From: Alphaproteobacteria bacterium
GTDB lineage: Bacteria; Pseudomonadota; Alphaproteobacteria; JANSWW01
Direction: 5' to 3'
Assembly: GCA_024743275.1 (NCBI GenBank)
Contig: JANSWW010000010.1
Coordinates: 209,728 to 245,974, forward strand
Length of the DNA stretch: 36,247 nucleotides
The number at the start of each line of letters is the position of its first letter. The stretch's first letter is position 1. Made by a program: the position numbers and the translations under genes. This document shows, one piece after another, positions 25,891 to 33,243 of the stretch. Below the pieces are notes generated by a model. The model ran no database searches. It saw only the letters and a list, made by a program, of their open reading frames with translations, and was not told the DNA's origin.

Positions 25891-28800
25891 CTACCCTTCG
25901 AACTCCAAGAGCAGGTCCTTGGCGTCGATCTGGGTGCCCGGCGTCACGTGGACGGTGGCGACGGTCCCGTCGCGCTCGGCATGGAGGCCGGTTTCCATCT
26001 TCATCGCCTCGATGGTCAGCAATAGATCGCCCTCCTTGACGGCCATGCCCGCCTGAATGGCGACCGAGGCGACGATCCCCGGCATCGGCGCGCCGAGATG
26101 GTTGGGATTGCCGTCCTCGGCCTTGCGACGGGCCGCGGCCCCCGCCTGAACCTTGCGGTCGGCGACCCGAACGATGCGCGGCTGGCCATTGAGCTCGAAG
26201 AATACCTTGGCCTCGCCCTGCTCATTGGTCTCCGCGATCGCCTGGCAGCGGATTTCCAGGGTCTTGCCCGGATCGATCTCGACGGAGATCTGGTCGCCGG
26301 GCTTCATGCCGTAGAAGAAGGTCTTGGTCGGCAGCGCGTGGACCGGACCGTAGGTCTCGTCCCGCCTGGCCCAATCCAGGAAAACCTTGGGATACATCAG
26401 ATAGCCGTTCAGGTCCTCATCGTCGATCGCCCGCCCCCCGAGTTGTTCCGAAACGGTGCGGCGCGTTTCTTCGAGGTCAACCGGGGGCAGGCTGCGCCCG
26501 GGCCGGTCGGTGATCGGCGTCTGTCCTTTCAGAACCTTCTTCTGCAGGGCTTCGGGCCACCCGCCCTTGGGCTGGCCGAGATTGCCGTGCATCATGTCGA
26601 TAACGCTGTCGGGAAAGGCGATTTCCTTGTCCGGACGCTCGACATCCTCGCGGCTCAGGCCCTGGGCGACCATCATCAGCGCCATGTCGCCGACGACTTT
26701 GGAGGACGGGGTCACCTTGACGATGTCGCCGAACATCCGGTTGACGTCGGCATAGGCCTGGGCGACCTCGTGCCAGCGTTCCTCCAAGCCCAGCGACCGT
26801 GCCTGAGCCTTCAGATTGGTGAACTGGCCGCCGGGCATTTCATGCAGATAGACCTCCGACGCCGGGGCCTGAAGGCCGGACTCGAACGCGGCGTAGTGGG
26901 CACGGACCGTCTCCCAATAATTCGAGATCTCGCGGATCGCCGCGATGTCGAGGCCGGTGTCCCGCGCCTCGCCCTTCAGGGCCTCGACCACCGTGCCGAG
27001 GGTCGCCTGGCTGGTGTTGCCGGACAGCGCGTCCATCGCCGCGTCGGCGGCGTCGACCCCGGCCTCGGCCGCCGCCAATATGGTCGCCGAGGCGATCCCG
27101 GCGGTATCGTGGGTATGGAAGTGAACCGGCAGGCCGACCTCTTCCTTCAGCGCCTTCACGAGGATGCGGGCCGCCGCCGGCTTCAGCAGGCCGGCCATGT
27201 CCTTCAGGCCGAGGATATGGGCGCCCGCGTCGCGCAGTTCCCTGCCCATGCCGACATAGTAGGCGAGATCGTATTTGGCCCGGTCCGGGTCCTGGATGTC
27301 GCCGGTATAGCAGATCGTTCCCTCGCAGACCTTGCCGCTGTCGATCACGGCGTCCATGGCGACCCGCATGTTTTCGACCCAGTTCAGGCTGTCGAAGACC
27401 CGGAAGATGTCGATCCCGCTGTCGGCCGCCTGACGGACGAACTCCCGGACCACATTGTCCGGATAGTTGGTGTAGCCGACACCATTGGAGCCGCGCAGCA
27501 GCATCTGGGTCATCAGATTGGGCATCGCCGCCCTGAGATCGCGCAAGCGCTGCCAGGGACATTCCTGGAGGAAGCGATAGGCGACGTCGAAGGTCGCCCC
27601 GCCCCAGCATTCCATGGAGAAAAGCTGCGGCAGGTTGGCGGCATAGCTGGGCGCGACGGCGATCATGTCGATCGAGCGCATGCGGGTGGCGAGCAGCGAC
27701 TGGTGGCTGTCGCGCATGGTCGTGTCGGTGATCAGCAGACGCCTTTCAGCCGCCATCCAGCGGGCGAGCCCCTCCGGCCCGTCGGCATCGAGCACCGCCT
27801 TCGCCCCCGGGGGCGGGGTCGGCACAAGACGCCGGGGCGGTTTCGGGTCGCGCGCATCGGCCATGGGCTTGGCCCGCCCCGCCGTCTCGGGATGCCCGTT
27901 CACCGTGATATCGGCGATATAGGTCAGGATCTTGGTGGCCCGGTCCCGTCGCTTCTCGAAGGCGAACAGGTCCGGCGTCTGGTCGATGAACTTGGTGTGG
28001 TAGGTGTTGTCGAGAAAGGTCGGGTGCTTCAGCAGATTCTCGACGAAGGCGATATTCGTGGAGACTCCGCGGATGCGGAATTCCCGCAAGGCCCGGTCCA
28101 TCCGGGCGATGGCCGCCTGTGGGGTGGGCGCCCAGGCGGTGACTTTCTCGAGCAGCGAATCGTAATAGCGGGTGATGATCGCGCCCGAATAGGCCGTCCC
28201 GCCGTCGAGCCGGATGCCCATCCCGGTGGCGCCGCGATAGGCGGTGATGCGGCCATAGTCCGGGATGAAGTTGTTCTGCGGGTCCTCGGTCGTGATCCGG
28301 CATTGGATCGCGTGCCCTGAAAGCTCCACATCGTATTGGCTGGCGGTCCCCGTCGCCTCGACGATGGACTTACCCTCCGCGATCAGGATCTGGGCCCGGA
28401 CGATGTCGATGCCGGTCACCTCCTCGGTCACCGTATGCTCGACCTGGATCCGGGGATTGACCTCGATGAAGTAGAAGGCGCCGTCGGTCATATCCATCAG
28501 GAACTCGACGGTGCCGGCGTTCTCGTAGGAGACCTGCTGGGCGATCTTCTTGCCGAGGGTGCAGAGCTCCTCCCGCTGAGCCGGAGCCAGATAGGGCGCC
28601 GGCGCCCGCTCGACGACCTTCTGATTGCGCCGCTGGACCGAGCAGTCCCGTTCGTAGAGGTGGTAGATCTCGCCCTGGCTGTCGCCGAGGATCTGCACCT
28701 CCACATGGCGGGCGCGTTCGATCATCTTTTCGAGATAGCCTTCGCCGTTGCCGAAAGCGGCCTCGGCCTCGCGGCGGCCCTCGCGGACCTTGTCGGCCAG

Positions 28801-29337
28801 TTCCTCCGGCCCGCGGATCGGCCGCATGCCCCGGCCGCCGCCGCCCCAGGACGCCTTCAACATCAAGGGATAGCCGATCGCCGCTGCCTGACGGGCGATT
28901 TCGTCCATATCGTCGCCCAGCACCTCGGTGGCCGGAATCACCGGGACCCCGGCGGCGACCGCCACCTTCCGGGCGGACGCCTTGTCGCCGAGCGCCCGCA
29001 TGGTCTCGACCTTCGGACCGATGAACGCGATTCCTGCGGCAGTGCAGGATTCGACGAACGCGGGATTTTCCGACAAGAGACCGTAGCCCGGGTGAATCGC
29101 ATCGGCGCCGCAGTCGAGGGCGACCCGGATCATCTCGTCGATGGAGAGATAGGCCTGTACCGGGCCGAGATCCTCGCCGATCTTGTAGGCCTCGTCGGCC
29201 TTGAATCGATGGAGGCTCAGCTTGTCCTCCTCCGCATAGACGGCGACGGTCCGCTTGCCGAGTTCATTCGCCGCCCGCATGACGCGGATCGCGATCTCGC
29301 CCCGGTTGGCGATCAGGATTTTTCGAAAGTCAGCCAT
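25891..29337 (-). CDS. pyc: Pyruvate carboxylase
   Basis: This 1148-residue biotin enzyme carboxylates pyruvate to oxaloacetate and so refills the TCA cycle. The biotin carboxylase domain occupies about 1-455, with the ATP loop SWGGGGRGM near 167-175. The carboxyltransferase domain begins at DTTMRDSHQSLLATRMR (about 534), and the tetramerisation region follows (about 830-1000). The C-terminal biotinyl domain carries the AMKME motif with biotin-accepting K1113. All domains are intact and the length is normal. It is transcribed alone or with hupE, 88 nt downstream. Confidence 0.98.
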   Translation of the reverse strand: MADFRKILIANRGEIAIRVMRAANELGKRTVAVYAEEDKLSLHRFKADEAYKIGEDLGPVQAYLSIDEMIRVALDCGADAIHPGYGLLSENPAFVESCTAAGIAFIGPKVETMRALGDKASARKVAVAAGVPVIPATEVLGDDMDEIARQAAAIGYPLMLKASWGGGGRGMRPIRGPEELADKVREGRREAEAAFGNGEGYLEKMIERARHVEVQILGDSQGEIYHLYERDCSVQRRNQKVVERAPAPYLAPAQREELCTLGKKIAQQVSYENAGTVEFLMDMTDGAFYFIEVNPRIQVEHTVTEEVTGIDIVRAQILIAEGKSIVEATGTASQYDVELSGHAIQCRITTEDPQNNFIPDYGRITAYRGATGMGIRLDGGTAYSGAIITRYYDSLLEKVTAWAPTPQAAIARMDRALREFRIRGVSTNIAFVENLLKHPTFLDNTYHTKFIDQTPDLFAFEKRRDRATKILTYIADITVNGHPETAGRAKPMADARDPKPPRRLVPTPPPGAKAVLDADGPEGLARWMAAERRLLITDTTMRDSHQSLLATRMRSIDMIAVAPSYAANLPQLFSMECWGGATFDVAYRFLQECPWQRLRDLRAAMPNLMTQMLLRGSNGVGYTNYPDNVVREFVRQAADSGIDIFRVFDSLNWVENMRVAMDAVIDSGKVCEGTICYTGDIQDPDRAKYDLAYYVGMGRELRDAGAHILGLKDMAGLLKPAAARILVKALKEEVGLPVHFHTHDTAGIASATILAAAEAGVDAADAAMDALSGNTSQATLGTVVEALKGEARDTGLDIAAIREISNYWETVRAHYAAFESGLQAPASEVYLHEMPGGQFTNLKAQARSLGLEERWHEVAQAYADVNRMFGDIVKVTPSSKVVGDMALMMVAQGLSREDVERPDKEIAFPDSVIDMMHGNLGQPKGGWPEALQKKVLKGQTPITDRPGRSLPPVDLEETRRTVSEQLGGRAIDDEDLNGYLMYPKVFLDWARRDETYGPVHALPTKTFFYGMKPGDQISVEIDPGKTLEIRCQAIAETNEQGEAKVFFELNGQPRIVRVADRKVQAGAAARRKAEDGNPNHLGAPMPGIVASVAIQAGMAVKEGDLLLTIEAMKMETGLHAERDGTVATVHVTPGTQIDAKDLLLEFEG

Positions 29338-29409
29338 GCCGGGACTCTAGTTTAGCTTTTTCGCAAATGCGAAAGGAAATTTCGGACCATACCCCGCGAT
29401 ATCACCGGG

Positions 29410-30276
29410 TCAGACAGGCGCCTCGCCGGCCCAGGTGGTGCGGTAGAGCAACCGGCGATGGCCGTCATAGTCGTTCACGGCATAGTGCAGCGTCGCCCGG
29501 TTGTCCCAAATCGCCAGGTCGCCCGCCTGCCACCGGTGGCGGTAACAGAATTCGGGTCGCGTCGCATGGGCATAGGCGGCTTTCAGGATCTCCGCCGCCT
29601 CACTCTCCGGCAGGCCCTCGATGCCGACGGTGTAGATCGGGTTGACGAACAGCGCCTTCTCGCCGGTCGGCGGATAGGTGCGGGGGCTGGGATGAAGGCG
29701 CGGCCGGTCGGCATCCGGGTCGCCCCGCGTCATGGACACGGACCGAGACACCGCCAGATCCGGCGGTGGGGCATGGTCGACGCCATAGGGCGCGCCGAGG
29801 TGGATGACCCGCTTGCCGTCAAGTGCCGTCTTAAGATTCGCCGGCAGGCTGGCCCAGGCCGCGATCTGGTCGGCCCAGACCGTATCGCCGCCATAGGGCG
29901 GCACCTCCACGGCCCAGAGAAGCGAGCCGCCGGGCGGTTCGTCGAGGAAGCTGAAATCGGAATGCCAATCGCCGCCGAACACAGCGATGTCGCGCTCGTC
30001 CTGCTCTTTGAGGACCCGGACGATATCGGGGTCCTCCGGGGCCGGCGCGATATAGGGAACCCTCAACAGCGGCCCGAAAACGGCCGTCGCCCGTTTCAAC
30101 CCGGCCAGGTCGAGGTCCTGATCCCGCAGGATCAACACGCGGTGACGATAAAGCGCTTGGCGCAGCGCCTCGGAATCGGGTGCACCGGGGTCGAGGGCAC
30201 CGATCCGCACACCCTCGATTTCGGCGGCCACATTGCCGCTCAATTTGCGAATTTCCATCGAGTCCGTGTCGCCCAT
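29410..30276 (-). CDS. TauD/TfdA-family Fe(II)/2-oxoglutarate dioxygenase
   Basis: This 288-residue oxygenase has the facial triad H105-x-D107 (GGDWHSDFSF) and distal H264 (RATLHYAVNDY), with an Arg about 15 residues later (LLYRTTW) to bind 2-oxoglutarate. The N-terminal LSGNVAAEIEGVRI is typical of TauD/TfdA. Substrates in the family include taurine, alkylsulfates and aryloxyacetates; this one cannot be assigned. The start may be the ATG at 30276 or at 30258, as neither has a good ribosome site. It is unrelated in architecture to the larger betaine-type dioxygenase at 19873. Confidence 0.88.
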   Translation of the reverse strand: MGDTDSMEIRKLSGNVAAEIEGVRIGALDPGAPDSEALRQALYRHRVLILRDQDLDLAGLKRATAVFGPLLRVPYIAPAPEDPDIVRVLKEQDERDIAVFGGDWHSDFSFLDEPPGGSLLWAVEVPPYGGDTVWADQIAAWASLPANLKTALDGKRVIHLGAPYGVDHAPPPDLAVSRSVSMTRGDPDADRPRLHPSPRTYPPTGEKALFVNPIYTVGIEGLPESEAAEILKAAYAHATRPEFCYRHRWQAGDLAIWDNRATLHYAVNDYDGHRRLLYRTTWAGEAPV

Positions 30277-30442
30277 GCGCGTGAAACAGCAAGGGAGACG
30301 ATGACGGACTTGCACCGCCCGGGAAAGCTCTTTCGCCCGGTCTCGACATACGCGGTTCAAGGTTGTGCCAAGCGCTGGCGGGCCAGCGCTTCCGGGTCGG
30401 CGGCGGAAAAGGGGTGGTTCAAGGGGTGAGGGAAAGGGCGAG

Positions 30443-30464
30443 GAAGCGGGGTTGCCCCCGCTTC
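30443..30464 (-). terminator. Hairpin after the 87-residue protein gene
   Basis: GAAGCGGGG and CCCCGCTTC form a perfect 9-bp stem with a 4-nt loop. On the minus strand it begins 29 nt after the stop at 30493 and is followed by a C/T-rich stretch containing CCCTTTCCC. It probably ends that small transcript. The rest of the 30277-30492 gap shows no gene. Confidence 0.6.
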
Positions 30465-30492
30465 TCCCTCGACCTTCGCGAAAAGGCGACCT

Positions 30493-30756
30493 TTAGGAAG
30501 AGGCGGTCGCCCCCGGGATTTCACCGCCCCGGTCGGACCGGCCGGCGAAAAGCCGCTTCACCGCCCGCACGACGGCGGCGGCCATATCGTACATGGCTTG
30601 CGCGCGCATTTCCTTCGCCTGGCGAACGTAAAGGTCGATCACTTCCGGCGTGACGTCGGCAACGCTCTTCGGCACGAAGATTTGAGCGGTGTTCGGAGTG
30701 GCGGGGCGGCTCGTATCCTCGAGCCAATCGGTTTCGGACATGGTGTAGGGTGACAT
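30493..30756 (-). CDS. Small hypothetical protein, amphipathic helix
   Basis: This 87-residue protein is not recognised. The first 25 residues are polar; then comes a helix-rich core with TPEVIDLYVRQAKEMRAQAMYDMAAAVVRAVKRLF, an amphipathic basic pattern recalling the short Arg-rich helical proteins of alphaproteobacteria (similar in style to DUF1127 but without its motif). The tail is Gly/Ser rich. AGGAGA precedes the ATG at 30756, so the longer frame upstream is not used. It is divergent from the next small gene and has its own hairpin terminator. Confidence 0.7.
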   Translation of the reverse strand: MSPYTMSETDWLEDTSRPATPNTAQIFVPKSVADVTPEVIDLYVRQAKEMRAQAMYDMAAAVVRAVKRLFAGRSDRGGEIPGATASS

Positions 30757-30880
30757 GGAAGATCTCCTGTAGATGATTGAGTCTTCCTCCCTGGACAATT
30801 TCCTAAGTGTTTAGAGAACCAGCGTTCTTACCGCGCTGCCCTCTTGATATACGTAAGACATGCTGACCTTTCTTACGCTG

Positions 30881-30897
30881 ATGCTGCAATGCAGCAT
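30881..30897. promoter_or_regulatory. Inverted repeat in a divergent promoter region
   Basis: ATGCTGC-AAT-GCAGCAT is a perfect 7-bp inverted repeat lying between two divergent small genes (starts at 30756 and 30962). A second symmetric site, GCATCC-CTA-GGATGC, lies about 25 nt further on. Either could be an operator; no regulator is known. Confidence 0.35.
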
Positions 30898-30961
30898 TGC
30901 CCTCTGCGCGGAGCATCCCTAGGATGCAAAGCCTCACCACCACTCGCCCAGAGGAGGCTTC

Positions 30962-31309
30962 ATGTCTGTTGGGAATAGCGGGAACCGGCCCGCGCCGCGC
31001 ACGGTCAATCTGCCGCTCTCCGGCGACGTCACCCAAGCCATCAATCCATGGAAATGGGTGTTCGACTGGGCAGGCAGCACATTCAGCCTGATCAACGTCA
31101 ATCTCGGCCGGTCGAGCGATCCGGAGATGGAACAGAGAATTCTTCAGGAGGTCGGGTCCTACGGCCGGCAGATCGGCCGCATCGGCGAGGCCATGCAGGT
31201 CCTGGTGGACAAGCTCGATCGCGCGGCGCTCACAACGGAGGAGCGCCACGCGATCGAGGCTTTCGAGGTCCAACTGCGCGAGATCAATCGGCTCAAGCAG
31301 AGAAGCTGA
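30962..31309 (+). CDS. Hypothetical soluble protein, 115 residues
   Basis: I do not recognise this family. The protein begins with a Pro/Asn-rich stretch, then INPWKWVFDWAGSTFSLINVNLG (about 27-49), aromatic and possibly membrane-associating. It ends in a charged helical half (about 55-115, QRILQEVGSYGRQIGRIGEAMQVLVDKL) likely to form a coiled coil. GAGGAGG precedes the ATG. It sits two genes upstream of the LH2 operon, convergent with the stress-like gene, but no direct link to photosynthesis is visible. Confidence 0.68.
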   Translation: MSVGNSGNRPAPRTVNLPLSGDVTQAINPWKWVFDWAGSTFSLINVNLGRSSDPEMEQRILQEVGSYGRQIGRIGEAMQVLVDKLDRAALTTEERHAIEAFEVQLREINRLKQRS

Positions 31310-31347
31310 GCCGGCCTCGGGCCAGCACCCTTTGGGTTACCCTTGGG

Positions 31348-31917
31348 TCAGTTCGAGAACCGACCGTTCCACAGCAAGCCGCCGGTGAAGTGTTTTTCAC
31401 TGATCAGCTTGGCTTTGCCGCCCTTTTTCGAGAGCAGGGGGATCTTGAACAGGGACGAGAACGGCGTCGGATTCTTGCGACCGTATTGGCCGACATCCTT
31501 GCTGGAGAGGCAGACCGTACCGTCCTTCAGAAGAACATTGCCCGGCTCGCGCTTGTAGAGTTGGGTGCCGTCCCCGGTCTCGCCTTCGTCGAACGCTTCG
31601 GCATAGGGAATCTCCACATCGAGCGGCGCATGTTCGTCGGCGACTTCCATCGCCATGCCGGCCTTGCCGAAGGCCGCCCGGATGACCAGGGCGGTCTTGC
31701 CCTCGGCGACATGGCCCGCGACAGCCCCGTGGGCCGCCTTCGGCACACCGGCCGCGGCCAGTTTGAGCTTCGCGGCCTCGGCATCCATCGGTTGCGCGCC
31801 GTCGCCGCCGATGATGTCAATATCTCTGGACCCGAAACGATACTGCTTGAGTCCCGCTACAACCGCGTGCGCCTTGTCGCGGCTGTCGTAAAGACGGGTG
31901 ACAATGGTGGTGGACAT
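31348..31917 (-). CDS. YflT-like stress-type protein, divergent from the LH2 operon
   Basis: This 189-residue soluble protein starts with TTIVTRLYDSRDKAHAVVAGLKQYRFGSRDIDII, which resembles the general stress protein 17M/YflT domain (a beta strand and helix followed by a conserved I-x-I-I). The next 60 residues are Ala-rich, and the C-terminal third (about 125-189, with SSKDVGQYGRK and KHFTGGLLWNGR) matches nothing I know. AGGAGG precedes the ATG. A PpsR-type palindrome lies 80 nt upstream of the start over a possible -35, so light and oxygen control shared with the antenna operon is plausible but unproven. Confidence 0.65.
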   Translation of the reverse strand: MSTTIVTRLYDSRDKAHAVVAGLKQYRFGSRDIDIIGGDGAQPMDAEAAKLKLAAAGVPKAAHGAVAGHVAEGKTALVIRAAFGKAGMAMEVADEHAPLDVEIPYAEAFDEGETGDGTQLYKREPGNVLLKDGTVCLSSKDVGQYGRKNPTPFSSLFKIPLLSKKGGKAKLISEKHFTGGLLWNGRFSN

Positions 31918-31996
31918 GGGACCTCCTGACTGCGCTCACAGAGCGCCAAACACCTGATTAAGGCAGATCACACTGAGATAACTCAACATCTCGAAC

Positions 31997-32014
31997 TGTC
32001 AATCCGCCATGACA
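31997..32014. promoter_or_regulatory. PpsR/CrtJ-type palindrome, distal site
   Basis: TGTCA-N8-TGACA, a perfect TGT-N12-ACA palindrome, the recognition pattern of the aerobic photosynthesis repressor PpsR/CrtJ. On the minus strand its arm forms TTGACA, a possible -35 of the divergent stress-like gene. It lies about 200 bp upstream of the promoter-proximal pair, an arrangement that would permit looping. Confidence 0.7.
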
Positions 32015-32193
32015 GAAAACAGTATGACCACCTTTGGCGGGCCTTTTCAACTCCCCTTCCAAAATCGGTAACCCTTTGTCTTTTTGTAATTTTTCACGTT
32101 GAATCGTCGTTTGATGTCGGAAATCCCTAAGATTCCTAGTGTTTTTCGCAGTCGCCTGGTGATCCGAACCCCCGTTTCCGGCGTAGGGATATT

Positions 32194-32211
32194 TGTCAGC
32201 GCAATTTGACT
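32194..32211. promoter_or_regulatory. PpsR/CrtJ-type palindrome, proximal site 1
   Basis: TGTCA-N8-TGACT, one mismatch from the perfect TGT-N12-ACA palindrome. Its right arm overlaps TTGACT (32206-32211), a candidate -35 of the puc promoter. Confidence 0.65.
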
Positions 32212-32233
32212 GTTGATATTGTCAACTTAGTGT
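32206..32233 (+). promoter_or_regulatory. Candidate promoter of pucBAC
   Basis: TTGACT (32206-32211), a 16-nt spacer and TAGTGT (32228-32233) form a weak sigma70-like promoter about 150 nt before pucB. Both elements lie inside PpsR-type palindromes. The remainder of the leader (32238-32384) holds a TGCCA-GT-TGGCA palindrome at 32308-32319 and no gene. Confidence 0.45.
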
Positions 32234-32237
32234 GACA
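32220..32237. promoter_or_regulatory. PpsR/CrtJ-type palindrome, proximal site 2
   Basis: TGTCAACTTAGTGTGACA is a perfect TGT-N12-ACA palindrome with 5-bp arms. It lies 8 bp after site 1, close enough for cooperative binding as described for CrtJ pairs, and covers the candidate -10. Confidence 0.72.
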
Positions 32238-32384
32238 CTTTGCCGTCTTGGCAGCGTAAGTTGGGACAAAGTTCGGCCGCGTCGGCTGGACCGCCCTCCC
32301 CACCCACTGCCAGTTGGCACCCGCGCCGGGGCAACCCACGCGTAACGGGTAATGTTCAAAGGATCAGATGGAGGATTTGGCATA

Positions 32385-32540
32385 ATGCAAATGGATCCGG
32401 ATAAGGTCTGGCCGACCGGCCTGACCCTCGCCGAAGCCGAAGAGGTGCATAAGTACATCATCGATGGTACGCGCGTTTTCGGCTTTATCGCGCTTCTCGC
32501 ACATATCCTGGTGGCGATTAGCACGCCGTGGCTCGGATAA
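32385..32540 (+). CDS. pucB: LH2 light-harvesting antenna, beta subunit
   Basis: This 51-residue peripheral antenna polypeptide has a polar N-terminus ([24 protein letters not shown]), one membrane helix (about 27-48) and a C-terminal TPWLG. H40 ligates the B850/B820 bacteriochlorophyll and H22, eighteen residues before, is the other conserved His. The AEEVHK and TRVFG segments mark it as LH2 rather than LH1. GGAGGA precedes the ATG at 32385; the in-frame upstream ATG at 32352 would add non-family residues. It precedes pucA by 12 nt. Confidence 0.97.
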   Translation: MQMDPDKVWPTGLTLAEAEEVHKYIIDGTRVFGFIALLAHILVAISTPWLG

Positions 32541-32552
32541 GGAGGGCCAGTT

Positions 32553-32906
32553 ATGAATAACGCAAGAATGTGGCTGGTCGTGCATCCCACGATCGGTATT
32601 CCGCTCTTCCTCGGTGCGGTCGCCGTGGGGTCCTTCTCGGTCCACGTCGCCGTTCTCACCAACACCGGCTGGGTCGGTGACTTCCTGCAGGGCAAGGAAC
32701 TCGGCTCCACGGCCGCGCTCAAGCAGTCCGACGGGACGGCCACCGTGGTCTTCAAGGACCAGGACAAGGCCGCGACCGGGCTCGCCCGTGAAGCGACCGT
32801 GACCATGCCGGACGGCCGGACGGGCACCGCCTATTTCGAGCCGAAGGTGACCAAGGAGGCATTGCTCGCCACCACGACGGTGGCGGATGCCGGCCTGAAG
32901 AAATAG
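32553..32906 (+). CDS. pucA: LH2 light-harvesting antenna, alpha subunit with long C-terminal extension
   Basis: The first 50 residues are a normal LH2 alpha chain: NARMWLVVHPTIGIP, a membrane helix (about 14-37) and the bacteriochlorophyll ligand H31 (SVHVAVL). At 44-45 it has Phe-Leu (GDFLQG) where B850 complexes have Tyr/Trp or Tyr/Tyr; in known LH3-type complexes this FL pair removes hydrogen bonds and shifts absorption to about 820 nm. The protein then continues to 117 residues, roughly twice the usual size. Its extra periplasmic tail is Thr/Ala/Val rich with a repeated charged pattern (FKDQDKAATGLAREATVTMPDG). No frameshift is visible. R. sphaeroides Puc2A also has a long extension, so such tails have a precedent. 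Confidence 0.95.
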   Translation: MNNARMWLVVHPTIGIPLFLGAVAVGSFSVHVAVLTNTGWVGDFLQGKELGSTAALKQSDGTATVVFKDQDKAATGLAREATVTMPDGRTGTAYFEPKVTKEALLATTTVADAGLKK

Positions 32907-33243
32907 TCGAGGGCTTTCGGCAATCGTCCATATGCGGCGGAAGGTCGGCGCGGAGCGTTCCGGAGGCGGTTTGACCGCATACCGGGAGCTCCAGGCCAGG
33001 GGAACTCCAGGCCAGGGGAACTCCAGGCCAGGGGAACTCCAGGCCAGGGGAACTCCAGGCCAGGGTGGCCACCCGCATATGATCGCTGAAAGCCCCGACG
33101 GAATGCGCGGACCTGTTGCCGGGACGTTCCCGAACGCCTCCGACAGGGTCCGGATAAAGGCGGAAGCCTCGACCGGGAAATCCCCAGCTTGTCGCAAGAC
33201 CACGGGGAGCGAATTCCGGCACGACGTTCTGAGGGGATAGCGT
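32907..33243 (+). other. Intergenic region between pucA and pucC
   Basis: This 337-nt gap holds no credible gene. Its middle is occupied by the 16-bp array at 32987-33066. The first 80 nt are GC-rich with no clear terminator hairpin, and the last 170 nt show nothing recognisable apart from AGGGGA shortly before the pucC start. In other species a stem-loop here sets a higher level for pucBA than for pucC. Confidence 0.6.
32987..33066. repeat. 16-bp tandem array, five copies
   Basis: AACTCCAGGCCAGGGG repeats five times head to tail without interruption; the first copy has AGCTCC and the last ends in T. Because 16 is not a multiple of three, the array is unlikely to code. It lies between pucA and pucC on their presumed common transcript. 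Confidence 0.95.

Noticed and set aside
26098..28320. 740-residue open frame on the plus strand inside pyc
   Set aside because: It is antisense to a full-length pyruvate carboxylase and has shadow-like composition with no recognisable motif.
32160..32189. TGATCC-N18-TAGGGA resembling an RpoE promoter upstream of puc
   Set aside because: The -10 half is weak, and raising antenna synthesis under singlet-oxygen stress would be counterproductive; probably chance.
32987..33066. Possible CRISPR array
   Set aside because: The repeats are directly head to tail without spacers, and no cas gene is present.
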